Of a DNA stretch of 64,000 nt, positions 27,153 to 37,588 are shown one piece after another. The notes below the pieces were generated by a model. It did no database searches, was not told the DNA's origin, and worked only from the letters and a program-made list of their open reading frames with translations. The DNA comes from Nitratidesulfovibrio sp. SRB-5 (GTDB lineage Bacteria > Desulfobacterota > Desulfovibrionia > Desulfovibrionales > Desulfovibrionaceae): positions 1 to 64,000 of the forward strand of contig NZ_JAIOTY010000004.1 in assembly GCF_019931275.1 (NCBI RefSeq), written 5' to 3'. Numbering within the stretch: the stretch's first letter is position 1; every line of letters starts with the position of its first letter. A program made the position numbers and the translations under genes.

Positions 27153-30100
27153 CTAGTGCAGGCCCTCCGGCTCACGCTCGCGCAGGCCCTGTTCGTGGAT
27201 GGCCCGCACGATGGCGCTGGCCAGCGTGGCGGCCTCCACGGGCTTGGTCAGGTAGCCGTCCATGCCCGCCGCCAGGAATTGTTCACGGTCGCCGCGCATG
27301 GCGTGGGCGGTCAGGGCGATGATGGGCGTTGCCGAGCGCGCCCGAAGGATGCGCGGGTCGATGCGGCGGTCTTGCAGGGCGTCGGACCCTGCATCGCTTT
27401 TTGCGTCGGGCTCGGCATCCTCCGCGGGCGGTGCGTCACCCGTGGTGCCCGGCGCCCGCGCATCCTCCACTGCCGCCCGTGCGCCCTCGTGCGCCCCTTC
27501 GCGGGCACTGTCGCGCGCGCCGTCGTGCGCAAGGGCCCGCAGGCGGCGGGTGGCCTCCATCCCGTCCATGACCGGCATCTGGATGTCCATGAGCGCGCAG
27601 TCGTAGTCGGCGGTCAGCAGGGCCTGCACGGCGCGTTCGCCGTTGTCGGCGGTGGTCACCCGCGCCCCCATGTTCTCCAGCAGGCGCGTCACCGCCAGAC
27701 GGTTCACCGCGTCGTCCTCGGCCAGCAGAATGGCCCTGCCACGCAGGGAAAGGGCGTCGGCGGCGTGCGGTTCGACCACGGCTTCCTCCACCTTGTTCAC
27801 GAAGCGGAAGGGCAGACTGACGCTGAAGGCAGTGCCCGCGCCCGGCGTGCTTTCCACGGTGACGGTGCCGCACATCAGCCGCACCAGGCGCCGCACGATG
27901 GGCAGCCCCAGCCCCGCGCCCTGATAGCGACGGGTGCTGGCCGTCTCTGCCTGCACGAACGGCTCGAAGATGTCCTTCAGCCGTTCTTCGGCAATGCCTA
28001 TGCCGGTATCGCGCACGGTGAACACCACCCTGCATCCGCGCGAGCGCGATGCCTGCACCCGCCATGCCTCCACCACCACCTCGCCCTGGTCGGTGAACTT
28101 CACCGCGTTGCCCACCAGGTTGAACAGCACCTGGCGCAGGCGCATGGCGTCGCCGCGCAGATGGCGGGGAATGCGCTCGTCCACGCTTACCCTCAGGGCC
28201 AGCCCCCGTTCGGCGGCGGGGCCTTCGAACAGGCCGCGCACCTCGTCCAGCACGGCCCGCGCCTCGAAGGGCTCGTCGTGAAGCTCCAGCTTGCCCGCCT
28301 CTATGCGCGAAAGGTCCAGGATGTCGCCCAGCAGCAGCCCCAGGCGGCGGCACGACTGGGTGGCCGCTCCCACGTACACCGTGCGCATGGCCTTGGGCGG
28401 GTCTGTCTGCAACAGTTGCAGCATGCCCATGATGCCGTTGAGCGGGGTGCGGATTTCGTGGCTCATGTTGGCCAGGAACTCGCCTTTGGTGCGGCTGGCC
28501 GCTTCGGCCACCTCCTTGGCGCAGCGCAGTTCGCTTTCGGCCCGCTTGCGGGCCGAGCTGTCGCGCACGATGGCCAGCAGCAGCGGGTCGCCCTCCGCCT
28601 CCCCCGTTTCTTCCACCTGGGCCATGCGCACTTCCACCGGCAGCGGCGTGCCGTTGCGCGTGCGGTGCGTGGTCTCGAAGGTGGCCTTGCGGGCGGATTC
28701 CAGTTCCGCGCGCAGCCGGGCGAAGCCGCGCTGGTCGAGTCGCTCGTCGATGTCGAACAGGGTCATGCGCAGCAGCTGTTCGCGGGTGTGACCGGTCTGG
28801 TGTTCCGCCTCGGGGTTGGCATCAAGGATGTGCCCTGCGCCGTCCGCCAGGTAGATGGCATCGCCCGCGCTTTCCACCAGCATGCGCAGCCGCAGTTCGC
28901 TGTGCCGCAGGGCTTCTTCCGCCCGGCGCTGTTCGGTGACGTCGGTGATGATGGAATACAGCAGCGGCTCGCCGTGCAGCACCAGAGTGCCGGTGTTCGA
29001 TTCCACGTCGCGGGTGGTGCCGTTGGCCAGGCGGTGGCGAAAGCGGAAGCGTTGCCTTTCGCCCCGCGCCGCCGATGAAAGTTCGCCGTGCAACGTGCCC
29101 GGTGGCAGGGTGTTGATGTCCGAGATGTGCATGGTGCGCAGCACGTCGCGCGGCCAGCCGTAGAATTCTGCTGCGGCGGGGCTGGCGTCGCGGATGGCCT
29201 TGGTGGTGGGATCGATGAGCAGGGCCACCACGTGGTTGTTTTCGAAAAGACCCCGGTAGCGGGCCTCGCTTTCACGCAGGGCCCGCCCGGCGCGCAGCCG
29301 TTCCAGTTCCGCCGTGGCGCGTCCGGCAAGGATGCGCATCAGCGCCATGCTCTCGCCCGTGGGCGGGGCCATGGGCAGGTCGTGGAACACTGCCAGCACG
29401 CCAAGGGGGGTGCCCCGCGCATCGCGCAGGGCAAGGCCCATGTAGGAGCGGATGCCCAGCGAGGCGTGCAGTTCGGCCTCGGGAAAGTTTTCCTGCACGC
29501 CGTCGGGGTAGACGCACAGGTCCGGCGAATTGAGGACGCGCGCGCAGGGGGTGCCGTGCAGCGCATAGTCGAAGGATTCGCCGGGCGCGTCGCCCAGCCA
29601 GGCGGCCAGCACGCGCAGGTAGTCGTCATCGCCCTTTCCGCCATCCTGCCTGGCCTGTCCTGCCTGACGGGCCTGTCCTGCCGACTCTCCCCGTTTACCC
29701 TGTTCACCCAGTTCGCCGACAAAGGCGTAGTGCGCGCCAAGGGCCTGGGCCAACTGCTGCACCAGCACCCGAAAGAACTCCTGCTCCACCAGCGGCGAGG
29801 TGACCTGCACGATGCTGCCCAGGGTGTTTTCCGCCCGGTTAAGGGCGCGGCGGGTGCGGCGCAGACGCAGGGTCAGCCACAGCAGCAGGGCGGCTGCCGG
29901 AAGAATGAGCGCGGCATCGTCGATGAGGCGCATCCACCAGGGGGCGGGGGGCTGGACGCCGGTGGGGACGGCCTGTGAGGCGGTGCCCGACAGGGCGTCG
30001 GACGTGGCGGACTCCATGGCCCCCAGAGGCTGGGAAAACAGCACGGACAGCGAGGACAACATGGACAGCGGGGACGGGTGGGACGGGGGGGACGGGGGGG

Positions 30101-30275
30101 ACGGGGCAGCGGCACGCGCCGTTTCCGGCACATGGAGAGCGGGATCGAGCGGCGCCGCCGTGCCCGATGCGGCAGCCGTCCGGTACGGCACGGTCCCGCA
30201 CAGCACGATCGCCAGGGCAAGGGCCACAAGCCGGACTGCAACGGATGCGGCTCCGGAATGATGCACGCTGGGCAT
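27153..30275 (-). CDS. Hybrid sensor histidine kinase (GAF-PAS-PAS-HisKA-HATPase-REC)
   Basis: The 1040-residue protein begins with a signal-like segment and a Pro/Ser-rich periplasmic stretch, then a membrane segment near 120-140. A GAF-like domain (about 160-330) and two PAS domains (about 345-460 and 465-590) follow. The kinase core has [20 protein letters not shown] as DHp box, [15 protein letters not shown] and [14 protein letters not shown]-terminal receiver has its Asp in [13 protein letters not shown]. The receiver is split by a disordered insertion of about 65 residues, rich in DGAR/EGAR-type repeats, before [12 protein letters not shown], which is unusual. AGAGGAACC precedes the ATG. 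No response regulator lies beside it, so its output must be encoded elsewhere. Confidence 0.92.
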   Translation of the reverse strand: MPSVHHSGAASVAVRLVALALAIVLCGTVPYRTAAASGTAAPLDPALHVPETARAAAPSPPSPPSHPSPLSMLSSLSVLFSQPLGAMESATSDALSGTASQAVPTGVQPPAPWWMRLIDDAALILPAAALLLWLTLRLRRTRRALNRAENTLGSIVQVTSPLVEQEFFRVLVQQLAQALGAHYAFVGELGEQGKRGESAGQARQAGQARQDGGKGDDDYLRVLAAWLGDAPGESFDYALHGTPCARVLNSPDLCVYPDGVQENFPEAELHASLGIRSYMGLALRDARGTPLGVLAVFHDLPMAPPTGESMALMRILAGRATAELERLRAGRALRESEARYRGLFENNHVVALLIDPTTKAIRDASPAAAEFYGWPRDVLRTMHISDINTLPPGTLHGELSSAARGERQRFRFRHRLANGTTRDVESNTGTLVLHGEPLLYSIITDVTEQRRAEEALRHSELRLRMLVESAGDAIYLADGAGHILDANPEAEHQTGHTREQLLRMTLFDIDERLDQRGFARLRAELESARKATFETTHRTRNGTPLPVEVRMAQVEETGEAEGDPLLLAIVRDSSARKRAESELRCAKEVAEAASRTKGEFLANMSHEIRTPLNGIMGMLQLLQTDPPKAMRTVYVGAATQSCRRLGLLLGDILDLSRIEAGKLELHDEPFEARAVLDEVRGLFEGPAAERGLALRVSVDERIPRHLRGDAMRLRQVLFNLVGNAVKFTDQGEVVVEAWRVQASRSRGCRVVFTVRDTGIGIAEERLKDIFEPFVQAETASTRRYQGAGLGLPIVRRLVRLMCGTVTVESTPGAGTAFSVSLPFRFVNKVEEAVVEPHAADALSLRGRAILLAEDDAVNRLAVTRLLENMGARVTTADNGERAVQALLTADYDCALMDIQMPVMDGMEATRRLRALAHDGARDSAREGAHEGARAAVEDARAPGTTGDAPPAEDAEPDAKSDAGSDALQDRRIDPRILRARSATPIIALTAHAMRGDREQFLAAGMDGYLTKPVEAATLASAIVRAIHEQGLREREPEGLH

Positions 30276-30337
30276 GGCGGTTCCTCTGATCGGTGGTGCG
30301 CCATAAGCGGCGCGGTGTGGTCTGCGGTCAGACTATA

Positions 30338-30358
30338 CGCGAAACCGCAAATTTCGCG
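30338..30358. promoter_or_regulatory. Inverted repeat, candidate operator between the hybrid kinase and bfr
   Basis: CGCGAAA and TTTCGCG form a perfect 7-bp inverted repeat around a 7-base centre, just upstream of the hybrid kinase start and about 340 bases before bfr. An AGACTATA segment lies beside it and could be a promoter element. The rest of this 420-base gap shows no gene. Confidence 0.4.
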
Positions 30359-30698
30359 ATAGGAGAATGGGGCATTGTGGATATGTATCATGCCGGTGCG
30401 CGAGAACGATGCGCTGGCTGGCGCGCTGGCGGGCGGCGCCCGATGCGCATGCCGGACGGCCATGCCGGGCATGTCTGCCGGTCACGTGTGCCAGCCACGT
30501 GCGCCGACCACGTGGTCGGGCGGGCATGGCGCACGCGAGGGGCCGGGCAACAAGGGCAGAGGAGGCCGGAACCGCCATTTCGCTGCCGCCGGGCATGCCC
30601 GCAGGTCTACGAAAATGATGCAGCCTCGCCGTGCCTGTGGTAAGTGGAAGGTCAGGTGGTCAATGCCCACCCCAATTCCCTGCAAAAGGAGCGGACGC

Positions 30699-31298
30699 AT
30701 GAACAAAGCGACGAAACCGGCAAAGGCCAAGCCCGCCAAGCCCGCAGCGGCGGCGCCCTCCCCGCGCGAGGCCCGCAAGGCCAAGGTCATCGAGGTGCTG
30801 AACAGGGCGCGCGCCATGGAACTGAACGCCATCACCCAGTACATGAACCAGCACTACGGGCTGGACAACATGGACTACGGGGCGCTGGCGGCGGACATGA
30901 AGCTGATCGCCATCGACGAAATGCGCCACGCCGAGATGTTTGCCGAGCGCATCAAGGAACTGGGCGGCGAGCCCACCACGGAGCGCGAGGGCGACCTGGT
31001 CAAGGGGCAGGACGTGCAGACCATCTTCCCCTACGACGCCGGGCTCGAGGACGACACCATCGACGCCTACAACCAGTTCCTTCAGGTCTGTCGTGAAAAC
31101 GGCGACAGCATCAGCATGAAGCTGTTCGAGACCATCATCGAAGAGGAGCAGGTGCACTTCAACCACTTCGACAACGTGGGCGAACACCTGAAGAACCTGG
31201 GCGACACCTACCTGTCGAAGATCGCGGGCACCTCTGCCTCCACCGGCCCTTCCACCAAGGGCTTCCTGATCAGCAAGGGCGGCGCCGCGGCGGGCTAG
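30699..31298 (+). CDS. bfr: Bacterioferritin
   Basis: A 199-residue ferritin-like protein that oxidises and stores iron as a 24-mer. The diiron ligands are visible as Glu in ARAMELNAITQYMNQH, Glu/His in IDEMRHAEMFAERI, and Glu/His in IIEEEQVHFNHFDN. A Met in the first helices could serve as haem ligand; Desulfovibrio bacterioferritin carries an unusual iron-coproporphyrin. The N-terminal 25 residues are a Lys/Pro/Ala-rich tail beyond the usual start, but AAAAGGAGC lies right before this ATG, so the tail appears real. A textbook terminator follows. A rubredoxin gene, which neighbours bfr in some Desulfovibrio, is not present. Confidence 0.92.
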   Translation: MNKATKPAKAKPAKPAAAAPSPREARKAKVIEVLNRARAMELNAITQYMNQHYGLDNMDYGALAADMKLIAIDEMRHAEMFAERIKELGGEPTTEREGDLVKGQDVQTIFPYDAGLEDDTIDAYNQFLQVCRENGDSISMKLFETIIEEEQVHFNHFDNVGEHLKNLGDTYLSKIAGTSASTGPSTKGFLISKGGAAAG

Positions 31299-31384
31299 CC
31301 CGGCGTGCCCGCACCACGGACGGACGCGCCGTTCCCCCCGGCAGGGCCGGGTGGCACGTCCCGGACTCCCGGACTTCGCACCTT

Positions 31385-31414
31385 ACGGCGGCACGGCAAC
31401 GTGCCGCCGTTTTC
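31385..31414 (+). terminator. Rho-independent terminator after bfr
   Basis: A perfect 11-bp stem (ACGGCGGCACG with CGTGCCGCCGT) with a GCAA tetraloop is followed by TTTTC. It lies about 85 bases after the bfr stop. The bases between here and the next hairpin at 31705 show no gene. Confidence 0.9.
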
Positions 31415-31704
31415 GTTGGCGGGGGGCGGACGACGCGGGGTTCGCCGGGGGATTGCGGGAAGGAGCCGGTCCGGTGGGGGGCTGCCCGGCGGGAGGCAGA
31501 CCGACAGGGAGGACGGCGGCAACGTCGGCAGCGGCGGTGGGGGCAGGCCGGAACATGGCTCCGGCTATTGCGGGCCGTGCCGGGGCAAGGGTGGCGGCAC
31601 CGGGGCCGCCCGGCATGCGCGGAACAATCGGGGTGGGGTGATCGACCCCGCGTCGTCGGTCATGGCATCAATTCCGGCTCACCCCGTCTGCCGACTGGCC
31701 ACGA

Positions 31705-31748
31705 TGACAGAAACGGCGCACTCCGCGAGGGGGGCGCCGTTTCTGTCA
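31705..31748 (-). terminator. Terminator hairpin after the first cytochrome c gene
   Basis: A perfect 14-bp dyad (TGACAGAAACGGCG with CGCCGTTTCTGTCA) separated by 16 bases lies about 25 bases past the cytochrome stop on the minus strand. No long T tract follows. Confidence 0.6.
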
Positions 31749-31774
31749 GTGAGGGTAGGGGGGCGTGCCGTCAG

Positions 31775-32092
31775 CTACTGGCAGACCGGCTTGGCGCCCG
31801 GCTGCTGCGCGGCCAGCCAGTCCACCACGGCGGGCTTTTCGGCTTCGCTGACCTGCGCGCCCTTGCCCATCATGCGGGTGACGGTGGTGTTCCAGGCGGC
31901 CTTGTCCTTGGCGCCCAGATTGGCGCAGATGCGCTGGGTGTTGTGACACTTGGTGCAGGCGGACATGACGGTGCCCGCCGGGTCCTGCGCGGTGGCAGGC
32001 ACGGTAAGCGAGAAGGCGGCAACTGCGGCGAGGGCGGCGGACACGGCCAGGGTGGCCAGCATCCGGCTGCGGCGGGTAGGCGTACGGCGCAT
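31775..32092 (-). CDS. Small periplasmic monoheme cytochrome c
   Basis: The 105-residue precursor has a Sec signal (MRRTPTRRSRMLATLAV, hydrophobic core, cleavage near ATA-QD). One haem-binding motif, CTKCH, comes early in the mature protein, and MMGKGA could give the distal Met. Two further cysteines (RICAN and the terminal PVCQ) could form a disulfide. AAGGAGTCGCCC precedes the ATG. It is a paralogue of the cytochrome at 32375-32851, with the same order of conserved segments. It should shuttle electrons in the periplasm; its partners are unknown. Confidence 0.88.
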   Translation of the reverse strand: MRRTPTRRSRMLATLAVSAALAAVAAFSLTVPATAQDPAGTVMSACTKCHNTQRICANLGAKDKAAWNTTVTRMMGKGAQVSEAEKPAVVDWLAAQQPGAKPVCQ

Positions 32093-32374
32093 GGGCGACT
32101 CCTTGGTTAAGGGGATTGTCGCCAGTATACACGCGGGCGCGGCGGGTGCAACGGGATGATGCGCGGAAAGGCTTCTCGCGAAGGCCAGGCGCCGGGCAGG
32201 AGTTTCATTCCCGCAGGCGTCCGGCGGCGTGAAGCCAGCTTCCGGCGTGTTCAGTTCCGGCGCAGGGCTGCCTGCGGATGCGGCACGCAAGGCGCAGTGG
32301 GGCGAGGTCTTTCATGCGGCATTCGAAGGCATCCGACAGGCATCCGACAGGCATCCGGAAGGTGTCATGCTCGC

Positions 32375-32851
32375 CTACGGGCACAAGGGCTTGTCGCCAG
32401 GCTTGCGTGTGGACAGCCAGTCGATGACGGCGGCGCGCTCTTCGGGGGTGACGCTGGCCCCGCCCGCGATCATCCGGTCCACGGTCTTTTCCCAGCCCGC
32501 CCGGTCCAGCTTGCCGATGTCCGCGCAGATGCGCTCCGTGCCGTGGCAGATGCGGCAGGCCCGCATGACCACCGTCTCGCCTGGGGGCGTCTTGTCGCCG
32601 CAACCGGTCAGCAGGGTGGCCAGCGCCATGGCCACCCCGACGGTGCAAGCCTGCGGGCCGAGCAGGGCGCCCAGCCACCGGGACGGGGCGTTGCTTCCCG
32701 TGGTGTTGCCGGTGGTGCGGGGTGCGTGCGGGTCTGAGGGCTCTTCGAAGGCATGACGCGCGTCATGTGCGGTGACACGGGCGGCGACACGGGCGGCGGC
32801 ACGGGGAGCATGAAGGGGCTCTGCGTGGGGTACGCGGCGGGCATGCGGCAT
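32375..32851 (-). CDS. Monoheme cytochrome c, probable lipoprotein with long N-terminal extension
   Basis: A 158-residue paralogue of the cytochrome encoded next to it. The C-terminal half has CRICH as haem site, a possible Met ligand in VDRMIAGG, and the same two extra cysteines (RICAD and the terminal PLCP). A hydrophobic segment ending in LLTGCGDK looks like a lipobox, which would anchor the protein to a membrane by its Cys. About 60 residues rich in His, Arg and Ala come before that segment, which is odd for a signal peptide. The chosen ATG has a perfect AGGAGG eight bases upstream, and no better internal start is seen. Confidence 0.75.
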   Translation of the reverse strand: MPHARRVPHAEPLHAPRAAARVAARVTAHDARHAFEEPSDPHAPRTTGNTTGSNAPSRWLGALLGPQACTVGVAMALATLLTGCGDKTPPGETVVMRACRICHGTERICADIGKLDRAGWEKTVDRMIAGGASVTPEERAAVIDWLSTRKPGDKPLCP

Positions 32852-32953
32852 GGCGGCCTCCTGAAGCGGGATTTGTTCCACCATACCGGAAAGCGCGCCA
32901 CTGGCAACGGGGGCGGTACTCCCGGCTCCGGCGTGCGCGCGTTCGCCTGCCCT

Positions 32954-33112
32954 TTAACGAAGCAGCTTGAACACCTCCGGCGCCTCCACCTCGCAGGCCA
33001 CGTCGCGCCCGCCGCGCCCGCAGGGGGGAAGGCGCCTGCGTTTCACGGTGCACATGGCCGTGTCCGCGAACAGGTTCACCGATTCCTCGCCCACAACGCT
33101 GCGGGAGGCCAC
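32954..33112 (-). CDS. Possible small protein or gene remnant (52 codons)
   Basis: A short frame reads in protein-like fashion, with VVGEESVNLFADTAMCTVKR near the start, then a cysteine/glycine part (LPPCGRGGRDVACEVE) and an APEVFKLLR end. It starts at GTG with AGGG five bases upstream and is closed above by an in-frame stop. It may be a small protein or the 3' part of a broken gene. I do not recognise the family. It is the only candidate gene in the 400 bases between the cytochrome and the array. Confidence 0.35.
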   Translation of the reverse strand: MASRSVVGEESVNLFADTAMCTVKRRRLPPCGRGGRDVACEVEAPEVFKLLR

Positions 33113-33255
33113 GCAGCCCTATGGATCGATGTGCAGCCGGACCATCCCAAGCCTTCCGCCCGCTGGCGGCGGGTCGCTGTCGGTGAGAGGCTGTGCCGCG
33201 TATAGTGGTTGGGCCTCGCGGTCGCCGTCCCGTGTCTACGGGCGGCTATCTTCTT

Positions 33256-36200
33256 GTTTCTATACCCCGGGTGAGGGGCGACCCTGGAAGTCGACGCGTT
33301 CAATTTTGTAGCCATGGTTTCTATCCACGCCCCTGCGTGAGGGGCGACGGGTCAGGGTGGGGCGGCGCAGCACCTCCCGCGCGTTTCTATCCACGCCCCT
33401 GCGTGAGGGGCGACAGGGTCAGGTCCGCATCGCGCCAACTGGGCATCCAGTTTCTATCCACGCCCCTGCGTGAGGGGCGACACCAGACCGGCAGAAGCCG
33501 CGCAACCAGAGTAGGGTTTCTATCCACGCCCCTGCGTGAGGGGCGACCTGCGGGGCATGGGCGGGCATTTCGATGCCGCCGTTTCTATCCACGCCCCTGC
33601 GTGAGGGGCGACCGTCCCTTTCGCACGGCAGCGATATGACGGTGGAAGTTTCTATCCACGCCCCTGCGTGAGGGGCGACTAGCCGAACCTGCGCAGCGCC
33701 TTGACGAACCGCTGGTTTCTATCCACGCCCCTGCGTGAGGGGCGACAGACCCACACGGGCTGGCACGCCAGCCCCACCAGTTTCTATCCACGCCCCTGCG
33801 TGAGGGGCGACTAACACCCCGGTATCTTGCGCGTACATGATAGCAGGTTTCTATCCACGCCCCTGCGTGAGGGGCGACGCGACGCAATACGAGGCGGAGG
33901 CCCGCGCCTTCGAGTTTCTATCCACGCCCCTGCGTGAGGGGCGACCTGCCGAAGTCCGGAGAAATCCGGCTGGATGAAGTTTCTATCCACGCCCCTGCGT
34001 GAGGGGCGACCTTGCCGAACAAATAAAAAACGGCACCAAACCCGTTTCTATCCACGCCCCTGCGTGAGGGGCGACGCTAGGGCGGTCGCTCCGGAGAAAG
34101 CCCCTGCGGTTTCTATCCACGCCCCTGCGTGAGGGGCGACATACACGGCTCGTCGTACCACCCGCCGCGCGTCTTGTTTCTATCCACGCCCCTGCGTGAG
34201 GGGCGACGTCGTAGAGCAGCAGGTTGTTTTCCTGCACCGTGTTTCTATCCACGCCCCTGCGTGAGGGGCGACAGATTGGTGCCGTCAGCTACGTTGATGA
34301 TGACGGTTTCTATCCACGCCCCTGCGTGAGGGGCGACCTCTGGCCTGCACCACAGACACCGGGTCACTCACGTTTCTATCCACGCCCCTGCGTGAGGGGC
34401 GACCCTGCACGCCCTGTGCTCGTTTACCACGGACAAGGTTTCTATCCACGCCCCTGCGTGAGGGGCGACGCGATCATGGTCATGCGTCACCCCTCCACAC
34501 GTGTTTCTATCCACGCCCCTGCGTGAGGGGCGACGCCAAAAGCCCCCTCTCGTTATTCCGCGATGCGGTTTCTATCCACGCCCCTGCGTGAGGGGCGACG
34601 TTCGTCCATCACCATCAAGTACATGGGGATAGATGTTTCTATCCACGCCCCTGCGTGAGGGGCGACCGGCCTTGATGCCGTCCGGCCCCTTCATCTGCGA
34701 GGTTTCTATCCACGCCCCTGCGTGAGGGGCGACGCGTGCCGCTGACGATTTCCAGCACGTCGCGCAGGTTTCTATCCACGCCCCTGCGTGAGGGGCGACC
34801 AGACAGCATCGTTTGGCCACCCGCACCTACGATGTTTCTATCCACGCCCCTGCGTGAGGGGCGACATGAACGGCATGACTACCTCACCCCTACGGCCACG
34901 TTTCTATCCACGCCCCTGCGTGAGGGGCGACCGGTCATGCTGACGCTGGCCCGCCCGAGGTGGCCGGTTTCTATCCACGCCCCTGCGTGAGGGGCGACCT
35001 CCGGCGCATGCTCTGCGGCATTGTCCGAATAGTTTCTATCCACGCCCCTGCGTGAGGGGCGACTGGCTTCGCAGCCGATGCACTATCGCCTTTCCTGTTT
35101 CTATCCACGCCCCTGCGTGAGGGGCGACCCCATTTCCACGGGTCGTTTGCTTGCGCACGCTCGTTTCTATCCACGCCCCTGCGTGAGGGGCGACTCGCTG
35201 GCCGTGATTGACACGTCCGCCGAGGTGGTTTCTATCCACGCCCCTGCGTGAGGGGCGACGCCCGTAACAGCGAACTGTGGAACTCCGGAGTGAAGGTTTC
35301 TATCCACGCCCCTGCGTGAGGGGCGACCATCGAGCGCGGAAGAGCACGGCCAAGCGTGGCCGTTTCTATCCACGCCCCTGCGTGAGGGGCGACCGTCTGG
35401 GTTTGTCCGGTTGTCTTGGCAGCAAAAGTTTCTATCCACGCCCCTGCGTGAGGGGCGACCCCGGCGGATTGTGTCCGCGCGGTCGGGTACTGCAGTTTCT
35501 ATCCACGCCCCTGCGTGAGGGGCGACCTGCACGTCGCCCCTGCGGATGCCGTTCAGCCAGTTTCTATCCACGCCCCTGCGTGAGGGGCGACTCCATCCGC
35601 GTCCCGGATGGCCCTGCCCCACAGGTTTCTATCCACGCCCCTGCGTGAGGGGCGACGCCGCCATGGCTTCGGCGGCTGCTCCCAGAACGGGTTTCTATCC
35701 ACGCCCCTGCGTGAGGGGCGACACCGCTTACGCGGAAGCCTGTGGCATAGAACTTGTTTCTATCCACGCCCCTGCGTGAGGGGCGACGGGGGCCGCTTCG
35801 CTACCCCCTACGCCCGCAAGGGTTTCTATCCACGCCCCTGCGTGAGGGGCGACGCCCCTGCCGGGCCTGCGCAAGTGCCCACACGCGGTTTCTATCCACG
35901 CCCCTGCGTGAGGGGCGACAGCGGAAAGAAGAAAACTGATAGACGGCCTCAAGTTTCTATCCACGCCCCTGCGTGAGGGGCGACGCACCTGGGCGCGCAC
36001 GGACATGGCGCGATGGTGGTTTCTATCCACGCCCCTGCGTGAGGGGCGACTGTGGTACCGGTCATGTGCCCGCCGTTACGCCCTGGGTTTCTATCCACGC
36101 CCCTGCGTGAGGGGCGACTTCTGGGGTATCGTCTTCACCGTGCCGGAAGAGGTTGTTTCTATCCACGCCCCTGCGTGAGGGGCGACCTGCGGGGGGCGGG

Positions 36201-37109
36201 GGGGACGGCTGGCGGGCGGGGTTTCTATCCACGCCCCTGCGTGAGGGGCGACGATGATGACAGCCCGCAATGACTTTCACGGAACGGTTTCTATCCACGC
36301 CCCTGCGTGAGGGGCGACCGGTGGCGCTGTTGGACTTTGGCTTGCCGCTCAAGTTTCTATCCACGCCCCTGCGTGAGGGGCGACGTTGGCCGGGACGGAC
36401 ACGCGCCTCTCCGGGATGGTTTCTATCCACGCCCCTGCGTGAGGGGCGACCGGCGGGGTGAGCCTCGACCCTCGGGCCGCCATGGTTTCTATCCACGCCC
36501 CTGCGTGAGGGGCGACAAGGAAATCGGGGGTTAGCCATGGCCGCCAATATGTTTCTATCCACGCCCCTGCGTGAGGGGCGACCTGGTGCCGGTGGAGGAT
36601 GCAACCCCCACCGAATGAGTTTCTATCCACGCCCCTGCGTGAGGGGCGACCCGCGTCTAACCCCACGCCCGCAACACGAAGGAGTTTCTATCCACGCCCC
36701 TGCGTGAGGGGCGACAGTACTTCTTCGACATCGACCACCCGGTGCTGGACGTTTCTATCCACGCCCCTGCGTGAGGGGCGACGGTGACCTCGCTGATGGT
36801 GATCCGCAGCGCGGTGTTTCTATCCACGCCCCTGCGTGAGGGGCGACGGCAGCGCCCCGGCCCCCGGCGCTCCGGAAGGGCGTTTCTATCCACGCCCCTG
36901 CGTGAGGGGCGACCAGCAGTTGTTTGAGGTAGCGCGCCAGGATTTTGTTTCTATCCACGCCCCTGCGTGAGGGGCGACCAAGGGGGGCGGGCGCAAGCGG
37001 GTGGTCAGCCTGGTTTCTATCCACGCCCCTGCGTGAGGGGCGACGTCACCGTTGGGGGTGGTTTCGGGTTCATTTTCGTTTCTATCCACGCCCCTGCGTG
37101 AGGGGCGAC
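33256..37109 (-). CRISPR. Type I-C CRISPR array, 58 identical repeats plus one degenerate
   Basis: As written on the plus strand each repeat is 32 bases, begins GTTTCTATCC and ends GAGGGGCGAC, with a short palindrome (CGCCCCT and AGGGGCG) inside. Read on the minus strand, the direction of the cas genes, it begins GTCGCCCCTC and ends GGATAGAAAC. I counted 58 perfect copies from 33317 to 37109, with spacers of 33-36 bases at a period of about 66. A shortened, diverged copy lies at 33256-33282, giving 58 spacers in all. The degenerate copy is farthest from cas2, as expected for the oldest, leader-distal end. Precursor RNA should be cut in the repeat by Cas5c. Confidence 0.98.
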
Positions 37110-37295
37110 CGCCATCCTGAAAACGTATGCGGGGCGGGGATCACGGGGATGGCATCCGCGAACCTCGCGCCATTTGAACAGTGTCCGTGCCTTTCAGAAG
37201 GCGTGGCGTTGTATCCTGCTTCCACATTAAGGCTTTATCCCGCGCGAACCTGCCGGGAAATATCCGTACGCCCCAGGTTCGCGCGGCAATGGCCG
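37110..37295 (-). promoter_or_regulatory. CRISPR leader with a 13-bp inverted repeat
   Basis: The 186 bases between cas2 and the first repeat should hold the array promoter and the signals for spacer insertion. A perfect dyad, CCGCGCGAACCTG at 37240-37252 and CAGGTTCGCGCGG at 37274-37286, lies just past the cas2 stop. It has no T tract after it. It may end the cas transcript, or mark the leader for the integration machinery. Confidence 0.6.
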
Positions 37296-37586
37296 CTACA
37301 CCACAAGGGGGCCTTCAAGGTCCACGGGTTCCTTGATCCCCACGTGTTCAACCCGGCGCTTGCCGTCGCGGCCAAGGCGGTAGAAGCGCAGGCTGTCCTT
37401 TTCCGGGGCGATGGTGGACACAAGCTTATGGCGCAGGGTTTCCCATTGGCCGGGGTCCACCTCGCACTCGAATACCGAAAGCTGCACGCGCTGGCCGTAG
37501 TCCAGGCAGAGCTTGGCTACCCGGCGCAGGCGGGTTTTGCCTTCGCGGTCTTCGGTGTTCACGTCGTAGGTAATGAGCATGAGCAT
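37296..37586 (-). CDS. cas2: Cas2, spacer-acquisition subunit
   Basis: A 96-residue protein with the Cas2 ferredoxin-like start MLMLITYDVNTED and the following RRVAKLCLDYGQRVQLSVFE stretch. Cas2 bridges two Cas1 dimers in the integrase that inserts new spacers at the leader end. The start at MLMLI (37586) lies just after the cas1 stop; an ATG four codons earlier would overlap cas1. It is the last cas gene and faces the leader. Confidence 0.95.
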   Translation of the reverse strand: MLMLITYDVNTEDREGKTRLRRVAKLCLDYGQRVQLSVFECEVDPGQWETLRHKLVSTIAPEKDSLRFYRLGRDGKRRVEHVGIKEPVDLEGPLVV

Positions 37587-37588
37587 GG

